A stretch of DNA of 64,000 nt from Pelomonas nitida (GTDB lineage Bacteria > Pseudomonadota > Gammaproteobacteria > Burkholderiales > Burkholderiaceae_C), in contig NZ_JBIGIA010000001.1 of NCBI RefSeq assembly GCF_043555975.1, positions 186,001 through 250,000 on the forward strand, in the 5' to 3' direction. The notes under the pieces were generated by a model, which worked only from the letters and a program-made list of their open reading frames with translations, was not told the origin of the DNA and did not search any database. Both the position numbers and the translations under genes were made by a program. Positions 1 through 6,269 of the stretch are shown in pieces. How positions within the stretch are numbered: the first letter of the stretch is position 1; each line of letters opens with the position of its first letter.

Positions 1-1
1 G

Positions 2-589
2 GGTGGCATCGTGCTGCACGACGTCATCAACAACAAGTTCGCGAAGAAGGCCATCGAGAAGGGCGCCGACGGGCTCATCGCCGTCGCCGCCGGTGCTGGC
101 GGCCACGCGGGCGTGAAGAGCCCGTTTGCGCTGATCCAGGAAATCCGCGAGTGGTTCGATGGCCCGCTCGCGTTGTCGGGCGCCATCGCCACGGGCGACG
201 CCATCCTGGCCGCGCAGGCCTGCGGCGCCGACCTGGCCTACATCGGCTCGGCCTTCATCGCGACGGAGGAGGCGCGCGCCAGCGCCGAGTACAAGCAGAT
301 GATCGTCGCCAGCAACAGCGACGACATCGTCTACAGCAACCTGTTCACCGGCGTGCACGGCAACTACCTGCGCGGCTCCGTCGTCGCGGCGGGGCTGGAC
401 CCGGAGAACCTGCCCGAAAGCGACCCCAGCAAGATGAACTTCGGCGGCGGTGCTGCCAAGGCCTGGAAGGACATCTGGGGCAGCGGGCAGGGCATCGGCG
501 CGGTGCGCGAGGTGCTGCCGGCGGCGCAGCTCGTGGCGCGCCTCAAGCGCGAGTACGCGGCGGCTCGGCAGCGCCTGGCGCTGGGCTGA
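2..589 (+). CDS. Nitronate monooxygenase, C-terminal part (gene starts before the window)
   Basis: The reading frame is already open at base 2 and runs to TGA at 587-589, so only the last 195 or so residues are visible. They form the second half of an FMN-binding TIM barrel of the nitronate monooxygenase (2-nitropropane dioxygenase) family. The glycine-rich segment AAGAGGHAG and the later phosphate-binding stretch ALSGAIATGDAIL are typical of it. The family oxidises alkyl nitronates with O2, and many members are also annotated as enoyl-ACP reductase-like. The gene converges on cadA with a hairpin terminator between them. The exact substrate cannot be told from this fragment. Confidence 0.85.
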   Translation, partial: GGIVLHDVINNKFAKKAIEKGADGLIAVAAGAGGHAGVKSPFALIQEIREWFDGPLALSGAIATGDAILAAQACGADLAYIGSAFIATEEARASAEYKQMIVASNSDDIVYSNLFTGVHGNYLRGSVVAAGLDPENLPESDPSKMNFGGGAAKAWKDIWGSGQGIGAVREVLPAAQLVARLKREYAAARQRLALG

Positions 590-610
590 CGTTTCACCTG
601 CGCTGACTCA

Positions 611-630
611 CGGCCGCCTTCGGGCGGCCG
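611..630. terminator. Hairpin terminator between convergent genes
   Basis: CGGCCGCC (611-618), loop TTCG, GGCGGCCG (623-630) forms a perfect 8-bp stem capped by a UUCG tetraloop. On the + strand it is followed by the T-rich TTGTCGTTTC. It lies between the nitronate monooxygenase stop (589) and the cadA stop (639) and could serve both directions. Confidence 0.75.
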
Positions 631-638
631 TTGTCGTT

Positions 639-2921
639 TCAGCGCCGCAGCAGCCGCAGCCCGTTGCCGACCACCAGCAGGCTGGCGCCCATGTCGGCGA
701 ACACGGCCATCCACATCGTCGCGCTGCCGAACACGGCCAGCCCGAAGAACACGGCCTTGATGCCCAAGGCCAGTGTGATGTTCTGCCACAGCAGACCATG
801 CGTGCGGCGAGACAGCCGGAGCGTCTCGGCGACGCGGCGCAGGTCGTCGTTCATGACCAGCACGTCGGCGGCTTCCTTGGCGGTGTCGGTGCCCGCGGCG
901 CCCAGCGAAAAGCCGACGGCGGCCGCGGCCAGGCTGGGCGCGTCGTTGATGCCGTCGCCGACCATGCCCACGGTGCCCGGCTCGCCCAAGGCCGCCACCG
1001 CCGCCTGCTTGTCGTGCGGCAGCAATTGCGCGCGCACGTCGGTGATGCCGAGCGTGGCGGCGATGGCCTGCGCGGTGACGGGGTTGTCGCCAGTCAGCAT
1101 GACCGGGCGCACGCCCAGGGCCTGAAGCTCGGCCACCGCCTCGCGGGCGCTGGCACGCGGCGTGTCGGCCACGGCGAACAGCGCGAGCACGCGGTGCGCA
1201 TCGGCCAGCAGCGACACGGTGTGCCCCTGCGCTTCGTGGGCCTGCATGGCGGCCTCCAGCGCCGGCGTGCACAGGCCCCGCTCATGCAGCCAGCGATGGT
1301 TGCCCAGGATCAGCTCATGGCCGTCGACGCGGCCCTGCACGCCGCGGCCCACCTCGGCGCCGAAGTCGTCCACTGGCAGCGGCTGCTGCGCCTCTGAGGC
1401 TTCACCCGCCAGGCCGGCGGCGATGGCGCGGGAGACGGGGTGGTCCGAGCGGGCGGCCAGGCTGCGCGCGACGCGGCGCCACCGCATCGGGTCCAGGTCG
1501 TCGGCCATCCACTGCTGGGCGACGAGGCGGGGGTGGCCGGCCGTCAGCGTGCCGGTCTTGTCCAGCGCCATCACGCGAAGCCGGCGCGCCTGCTCCAGAT
1601 GCACGCCGCCCTTGATGAGGATGCCGCGCCGTGCGGCGGCCGCGAGACCGCTGACGACGGTGACCGGCGTGGAGATGACGAGCGCGCAGGGGCAGGCGAT
1701 GACGAGCAGCACCAGGGCCTTGTAGGCGGCCGCCAGCCATGGCCAGCCCAGCAGCAACGGCGCGCCGAGCGCGACGGCCAGGGCCAGCACGAACACGGCG
1801 GGCGTGTAGATGGACGCGAAGCGGTCGACGAAGCGCTGCGTGGGGGCGCGCTGGCTTTGCGCCGCCTCGACGGCGTGGATGATGCCGGCCAGCACCGTGT
1901 CGGTGGCGCTGCGGGTGACGCGGAACTCCAGGGCGCCGCTCTGGTTGACGGTGCCGGCGAAGACGGGGTCGCCCGGTCCCTTGTCGACCGGGATGCTCTC
2001 GCCGGTAACAGGCGATTGGTCCACCGCGCTGCGGCCGGTGCTGACGGTGCCGTCGAGCGCCAACCGCTCGCCGGGCTTCACGCGCACCGTGTCGCCGGGC
2101 GCCACCGCCTTGGCGTCCATGTGCCGCCAGCTGCCGTCGGGTTGGCGGACCTCGGCCTGCGTGGGCGAGAGCGCCAGCAGCCCCGTGATGGCCTGGCGCG
2201 CCCGGGCGACGGAGGCGGCCTCGATCAGCTCGGCCAGCGAGTACAGCGCCATCACCATGGCGGCCTCGGGCCACTGGCCGATGACGAAGGCGCCGATGAC
2301 GGCCACGGACATGAGCGCGTTGATGTCCAGGCGCCAGCGGGCCAGCGACGCCAGCCCCTTGCCCAGCACGGCGAAGCCCGACAACGCGATGGCGACGGCG
2401 GCGAACAGCATGCCGGCGGCATGCCACACCGCGTCGTCGGGCCCGATGGCATGCAGCAACTCCGCGCCCAGCGCCACGGCCAACGCGGCCAGCAGGCGCG
2501 TGCGCTCGCGGCGCCGGGCGCTGGCGGTGGCCTCGGCCGATGGGGGCGCCGACAGCAGCTCGCTCGTGAAGCCGGCGCGGGCGACGGCGGCGGTGACGGC
2601 CCCCCAGGTTGCCGGCGGCGCGTCCACGGCCAGCGTGCGGGCCGCGAGGTCGAATTGCAGCCGCCCCAGGTCGGCCACATCGGCCAAGGCCTGGCGGATC
2701 AGCGCTTCCTCGGTGGGGCAGTCCATGGCCGGGATGCGCAGCAGCAGCGCGCCATCGGCTGCTGCGGGCGTGGGCGCGCTGGCGTCGCCGCAGTTGTTGC
2801 AGTTGTTGCAGTTGTTGCAGTTGCCGGCCGAGCCACAGGCCGCCGCGTGGTCATGCGCATGGGGGTGGTCGTGACCGTGGTTGCCGTGCGGGTGCGAATG
2901 GGGGTGTGAATGGGAAGGCAT
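639..2921 (-). CDS. cadA: Heavy-metal efflux P1B-type ATPase (Cd/Zn/Pb), CadA/ZntA type
   Basis: Inner-membrane pump of 760 aa that uses ATP to export soft divalent metals. The N-terminus is rich in His (residues 4-25) and then carries CNNCNNCNNC (35-44). A heavy-metal-associated domain follows with MDCPTEE (66-72), so the second Cys of the usual CxxC is Glu. Core motifs are TGES (307-310), the metal-binding ACPC motif (409-412), phosphorylation site DKTGTLT (Asp454) and GDGINDAP (655-662). Lys722 and Asp743 match the spacing of the metal-site Lys/Asp pair of ZntA. I start at 2921 because translation then begins with the His-rich tail. The longer ORF up to 2978 runs into the promoter -35. The divergent cadR gene and shared operator imply metal-induced expression. 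Confidence 0.93.
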   Translation of the reverse strand: MPSHSHPHSHPHGNHGHDHPHAHDHAAACGSAGNCNNCNNCNNCGDASAPTPAAADGALLLRIPAMDCPTEEALIRQALADVADLGRLQFDLAARTLAVDAPPATWGAVTAAVARAGFTSELLSAPPSAEATASARRRERTRLLAALAVALGAELLHAIGPDDAVWHAAGMLFAAVAIALSGFAVLGKGLASLARWRLDINALMSVAVIGAFVIGQWPEAAMVMALYSLAELIEAASVARARQAITGLLALSPTQAEVRQPDGSWRHMDAKAVAPGDTVRVKPGERLALDGTVSTGRSAVDQSPVTGESIPVDKGPGDPVFAGTVNQSGALEFRVTRSATDTVLAGIIHAVEAAQSQRAPTQRFVDRFASIYTPAVFVLALAVALGAPLLLGWPWLAAAYKALVLLVIACPCALVISTPVTVVSGLAAAARRGILIKGGVHLEQARRLRVMALDKTGTLTAGHPRLVAQQWMADDLDPMRWRRVARSLAARSDHPVSRAIAAGLAGEASEAQQPLPVDDFGAEVGRGVQGRVDGHELILGNHRWLHERGLCTPALEAAMQAHEAQGHTVSLLADAHRVLALFAVADTPRASAREAVAELQALGVRPVMLTGDNPVTAQAIAATLGITDVRAQLLPHDKQAAVAALGEPGTVGMVGDGINDAPSLAAAAVGFSLGAAGTDTAKEAADVLVMNDDLRRVAETLRLSRRTHGLLWQNITLALGIKAVFFGLAVFGSATMWMAVFADMGASLLVVGNGLRLLRR
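2791..2823. repeat. 9-bp tandem repeat inside cadA encoding Cys-Asn-Asn units
   Basis: CAGTTGTTG occurs three times head to tail (2791-2799, 2800-2808, 2809-2817), followed by a partial fourth unit. On the minus strand it encodes CNNCNNCNNC at residues 35-44 of CadA. The unit is 9 bp, so copy-number slippage keeps the frame. Confidence 0.9.
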
Positions 2922-2947
2922 GCGGGTGGGGCGGGTGTCTGGTGGGC

Positions 2948-2978
2948 ATTGGAATCCCTGGAGCCACTCCAGAGTCAA
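2948..2978 (-). promoter_or_regulatory. cadA promoter with MerR-family (CadR/ZntR-type) operator
   Basis: Read on the minus strand: -35 TTGACT (2978-2973), a 19-bp spacer, and -10 TCCAAT (2953-2948). The spacer contains the perfect dyad CTGGAG-TGG-CTCCAG (2958-2972). An over-long spacer filled by a dyad is the hallmark of promoters that MerR-type activators untwist. TTGACT followed by CTGGAG closely resembles the E. coli zntA promoter. The predicted RNA start is about 20 bases before the cadA ATG. The gap to cadR is short, so the bound regulator probably also controls itself. Confidence 0.85.
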
Positions 2979-3016
2979 GTGCCTACACTGGCAAGCCGGA
3001 TTCCCAGGAGCACGTG

Positions 3017-3475
3017 ATGAAGATCGGTCAGCTGGCTGCGGCGTCGGTGACGGCGGTCGACACCATCCGCTACTACGAACGCGAGGGGCTTCTGCCGGCG
3101 CCGGGGCGAACCGAGGGTGGATTTCGCGTCTACGAACCCGCTCACCTGGAGCGCTTGCAGTTCATCCGCTACTGCCGCAGCCTGGACATGTCGCTGGACG
3201 AGGTGCGCGTGCTGCTGCGGGTGCGGGACGCGCCGGGCGGCGATTGCGGCGACGTCAATGCGCTGCTGGATGCCCACATCGGCCATGTGTCGCGCCGCAT
3301 CGGCGAGCTGAAGGCGCTGGAGCGGCAATTGAAGGACCTGCGGCGCAGCTGCGCGACGGCGCAAACGGCCCGGCAGTGCGGCATCCTGACCGGCCTGGCC
3401 GCTGCGGCGCAGGAGGGGGGTGTGCCGGTGGCGGCGGGTGCGCCATCGCATTTGCGCAGCGTTCACGGCCGGTGA
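3017..3475 (+). CDS. cadR: MerR-family Cd(II)/Pb(II)-responsive regulator, CadR/PbrR type
   Basis: A 152-aa regulator. The N-terminal winged helix (1-70) begins MKIGQLA and contains the family signature DTIRYYEREGLL (15-26). A dimerisation helix follows, then a metal site. Cys77, Cys112 and Cys121 match the three Cys ligands of the Cd-responsive CadR subgroup closely in spacing, and CGIL after the last one is also typical. I chose ATG 3017 over a longer upstream ORF because the domain starts there and AGGAG lies 7 bases before it. The gene is divergent from cadA and shares its operator. The likely role is activation of cadA when Cd, Pb or Zn binds. Metal preference is inferred. Confidence 0.9.
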   Translation: MKIGQLAAASVTAVDTIRYYEREGLLPAPGRTEGGFRVYEPAHLERLQFIRYCRSLDMSLDEVRVLLRVRDAPGGDCGDVNALLDAHIGHVSRRIGELKALERQLKDLRRSCATAQTARQCGILTGLAAAAQEGGVPVAAGAPSHLRSVHGR

Positions 3476-3518
3476 CGGTGCAGGCCTGTTGCCCGACGCA
3501 TTGACAAACTGGGGGTGT

Positions 3519-3542
3519 GGCGTCCCCGAAGCGGGCGACGCC
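3519..3542 (+). terminator. Possible hairpin after cadR
   Basis: GGCGTC-CCCG, loop AAG, CGGG-(C)-GACGCC forms a 10-bp stem with one bulge. No T-run follows on the + strand, so this is a weak terminator call. The rest of the 3476-3779 gap holds a TTGACA at 3501-3506 without a convincing -10, and the LacI-type palindromes listed next. Confidence 0.4.
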
Positions 3543-3610
3543 AAAAACGGGTTGATACGGGTTTTCCATGAGATCGTTTGCCCGTGTCTGCCGAGACGAT
3601 GACGAGGGAG

Positions 3611-3638
3611 TTTGAAAGCGCTTTCATTTGCTTTCAAA
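3611..3638 (+). promoter_or_regulatory. LacI-family-like operator upstream of the GH64 gene
   Basis: TGAAAGCGCTTTCA at 3613-3626 is a perfect 14-bp palindrome with the central CG typical of LacI/GalR-family operators. It is nested in an outer inverted repeat, TTTGAAAGC (3611-3619) and GCTTTCAAA (3630-3638), giving three half-sites in 28 bases. It sits about 140 bases before the glucanase start. No lacI-type gene is in the window, so the regulator would act in trans. Confidence 0.6.
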
Positions 3639-3779
3639 TGGCGGCTTGAACGGGGCAGCGGCTGCCCGCCCCGGGATGTTTTGAAGCCTTCTGCAGTCGT
3701 CATGACGGTCTCCCAGAACACACGTTGGGGCCCCTGAACACCCGTCGGTCCCTTCGACGAGCGGGCAAGGAGAAGAGAG

Positions 3780-5543
3780 TTGAATCCTGTATTTCGTTGC
3801 TTGCGCCTGTTCGGCGCTTGCGTTCTTCTGGCGCTCGGCCTGATCGGCATCGCGCGCGCCGCCGACTACAGCCACGGGGTCGAGGTCAACGGCACGGCCG
3901 CCACGATCTGGTTCAAGTCCAACGTGTCGACCACCTGGGTCGACGTCCACTACAGCGTCAACAACGGCGCGCAGCAGAACCTGCGCATGACGGCCGCGAA
4001 CGGTCGTTTCGAGCAGAAGCTCACGGTGGCCAGCGGCAATGTCATTGGCTACTGGTTCACCTACAACAACGGCTCGCCGGCCTACGACTCGCCCAAGTCC
4101 AGCTACACCGTGGGTAGCAGCGCGCCGGCGCCGAGCGGCCCGGTGTGCTTCTACGCCGACATCAACTACGGCGGTGCGAGCTTCTGCGCCAGCGCCGACT
4201 CCAGCTGGGTCGGCACGACCTGGAACGACCGCATCTCGTCGGTGAAGGTTCAGGCCGGCTACCAGGCCACGCTGTTCAACGACATCAACTTCGGCGGCTC
4301 GTCGCTGGTGCTGACGGCCGATGAGCCCAACCTCGTCAACCGCGGCTTCAACGACCTGACGTCCTCGTTCAAGGTCGGCGCTGCGGCATCGGGCACCTGG
4401 AATGGCCGCACGACCTTCAACATCGTCAACCAGACGGCCGGCCGCTGGGCCGACGATCAGGTCTACTGGGCCATCATTGGCCGCGACTGGTCGACGGGCA
4501 AGTTCGTGCGGGTGGATGCTTCGGGCAATCTCATCCCGATGTCGATCTCGGACAACGGCGCGCTGACGAAGAACGGCGTCACCTACACCAACTACTTCCA
4601 CAAGCTCAGCGCCACGCGCTCCATCACCATTCCGGCGCTGGACTCGGCCCGCGTGATGATGTCCGTCGGCTCGCCGATGTACATCCGCGTCGTCCTCGAC
4701 GGCAACGGCAACGTCGGCTATGCCGGCGCCAACATCGAGAACCCGAGCGACCCCAACATCGACGTCTACTTCGACTTCGGTGAAATGGCCATCATCCCGC
4801 CGGGCAAGGCCAACCCCGGCATCTTCATCAACACGACGCGTGTGGACCACTTCGGCTTCCCGCTGAAGCTGCGTGTGCAAGGCCTGGGTGGTTATGACCA
4901 GAGCGTTGGCGAGGCGCTGACCGAGACGCGTGACCAGCTGTTCAGCAAGTTCGTGGCGGAAGTGCCGGCGCAGTTCAAGCCGCTGGCCCAGGCCCCGTAC
5001 TCGCCGTACCGCATCATGGCGCCGGCCCATGCGACCTTCAAGCCGGGCCAGGCCAACGCCAATTACCTGCAGCCCTATATCGACGCGGTGTGGGCGCGCT
5101 ATCGCAACGAAGACCTGGTCTTCTCGCTGCAGAACCTGGGCACCTTCCGGGGGCGCGTCAGCGGCGATCGCTTCACGTTCACGGGCGGTTCGCCGGCCGG
5201 CACGTTCTACATCAACGGCAAGCCCGACACCGCCATGGTGCTGCTGGGCGCGGGCCTGCTGGCCGATGCCAGCGGCAACCCGACCAACATCGGCACGCAG
5301 CTGCAGATCCAGGCCCAAATCTGCGCGGCGCTGAACCGCCACGTGATGGAGACGCCGGCCAACTGGTACGTGCAGTCGGCCCACTATCCCGCCGGTCAGG
5401 TGGGCAACTGGTTCGCCAAGTTCTGGCACGACCACAGCATCAACAAGAAGGCCTACGGCTTCGCCTACGACGACGTGGGTGATTTCAGCCCGTCGCTGCA
5501 CACGCAGGCGCCGACGACCGTGACCTACACGATCGGCTGGTGA
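3780..5543 (+). CDS. Secreted GH64 beta-1,3-glucanase with CBM56-like and crystallin-like domains
   Basis: A 587-aa secreted protein with a TTG start; AAGGAG at 3767-3772 is ideally spaced and no in-frame ATG is near. Residues 1-27 are a signal peptide ending ARA. Residues 28-112 resemble a CBM56-type beta-1,3-glucan-binding module. Residues 121-200 are two Greek-key repeats of the beta/gamma-crystallin type (CFYADINYGG, then TLFNDINFGG). Residues 208-587 match glycoside hydrolase family 64, which releases laminari-oligosaccharides. YFDFGE (330-335) and TTRVDHFG (352-359) probably carry the catalytic Glu and Asp. Likely targets are fungal walls, laminarin or curdlan. The family call is firm and the CBM class is less so. 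The gene stands alone, flanked by a palindromic operator and a terminator. Confidence 0.82.
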   Translation: MNPVFRCLRLFGACVLLALGLIGIARAADYSHGVEVNGTAATIWFKSNVSTTWVDVHYSVNNGAQQNLRMTAANGRFEQKLTVASGNVIGYWFTYNNGSPAYDSPKSSYTVGSSAPAPSGPVCFYADINYGGASFCASADSSWVGTTWNDRISSVKVQAGYQATLFNDINFGGSSLVLTADEPNLVNRGFNDLTSSFKVGAAASGTWNGRTTFNIVNQTAGRWADDQVYWAIIGRDWSTGKFVRVDASGNLIPMSISDNGALTKNGVTYTNYFHKLSATRSITIPALDSARVMMSVGSPMYIRVVLDGNGNVGYAGANIENPSDPNIDVYFDFGEMAIIPPGKANPGIFINTTRVDHFGFPLKLRVQGLGGYDQSVGEALTETRDQLFSKFVAEVPAQFKPLAQAPYSPYRIMAPAHATFKPGQANANYLQPYIDAVWARYRNEDLVFSLQNLGTFRGRVSGDRFTFTGGSPAGTFYINGKPDTAMVLLGAGLLADASGNPTNIGTQLQIQAQICAALNRHVMETPANWYVQSAHYPAGQVGNWFAKFWHDHSINKKAYGFAYDDVGDFSPSLHTQAPTTVTYTIGW

Positions 5544-5577
5544 TCGACCGCGGGACCTGACGGTCCTGACCATGAGC

Positions 5578-5607
5578 AAGGCCCCGCAGTGCGGGGCCTT
5601 TTTCTTT
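5578..5607. terminator. Strong intrinsic terminator after the GH64 gene
   Basis: AAGGCCCCGC (5578-5587), loop AGT, GCGGGGCCTT (5591-5600) is a perfect 10-bp stem followed by TTTCTTT. It lies between the convergent glucanase and TRIC-like genes and should stop the glucanase transcript. Confidence 0.9.
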
Positions 5608-5618
5608 GCGCGGCGTGG

Positions 5619-6269
5619 TCAGCGTGGTGCGTTGATGCGCCAGGCCGGCAGCGTCCAGTTGCGCCACAAGGACAGCGCGCGCAGCAGCACGGCCGTCGCC
5701 GCGGCTGCGCTGATGGCCGCCCACTCGGGCGCGTCCATCCGCACGGCCGCCACCAGCACCCATGCGCCGGCAAAGCTGCACAGCGCGTAGGGCCGATGGT
5801 CGTGGAAGGCGGCAGGGATCTCGTTGCAGACGATGTCCCGTAGCACGCCACCGAAGGTGGCCGTGATGACGCCCATCAGCACCGCGACGATGGCCGGCTG
5901 GCCGGTCTGCAGCGCCAGCAGCGCACCGTTGGCCGTGAACAGGCCCAGGCCCAGCGCATCGGGCCACTGGATGGCCTTCTCGGTCAGCGCGAGGTGGCGG
6001 CGACGCAGGAACAGCATCGCGGCGAACGACAGGCCCATCAGCGCCCACAGCCAGTCGGCATGCTCGACCCAGAAGAACGGCCGGCGGTCCAGCAGCACGT
6101 CGCGCAGCGTGCCGCCACCGAAGGCCGACAGCCCGGCGACGATGCACAAGCCCACCACATCCAGATGTTTGCGCGCACCGGCCAGCAGGCCCGACAAGGC
6201 GAAGGCGAGGGTGGCCGCGATCTCGATGACGGACTGCAGCGTCGAGAAGTTGATGATGGGCGGCCTCAT
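5619..6269 (-). CDS. TRIC-family (UPF0126) cation channel-like membrane protein
   Basis: A 216-aa inner-membrane protein with about seven hydrophobic helices in two homologous halves. Each half carries a glycine kink motif: GGGTLRD near residue 51 and GGVLRD near residue 139. That duplicated GG(x)LRD signature defines the bacterial TRIC/UPF0126 family (YadS/YicG type), trimeric monovalent-cation channels by homology with animal TRIC. The start ATG overlaps the TGA of the upstream helicase gene by 4 bases, so the two are co-transcribed. No functional link to the helicase is evident. The physiological role is unknown. Confidence 0.85.
   Translation of the reverse strand: MRPPIINFSTLQSVIEIAATLAFALSGLLAGARKHLDVVGLCIVAGLSAFGGGTLRDVLLDRRPFFWVEHADWLWALMGLSFAAMLFLRRRHLALTEKAIQWPDALGLGLFTANGALLALQTGQPAIVAVLMGVITATFGGVLRDIVCNEIPAAFHDHRPYALCSFAGAWVLVAAVRMDAPEWAAISAAAATAVLLRALSLWRNWTLPAWRINAPR

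Noticed and set aside
2791..2823. Tandem repeat as a possible CRISPR or VNTR array
   Set aside because: Units are 9 bp, contiguous and coding; there are no spacers or cas genes.
3501..3506. TTGACA as the -35 of the GH64 promoter
   Set aside because: No acceptable -10 lies 15-19 bases downstream, and it precedes the hairpin after cadR.
3624..5579. 651-codon open frame antisense to the GH64 gene
   Set aside because: Antisense shadow; the + strand has signal peptide, ribosome site and recognisable domains.
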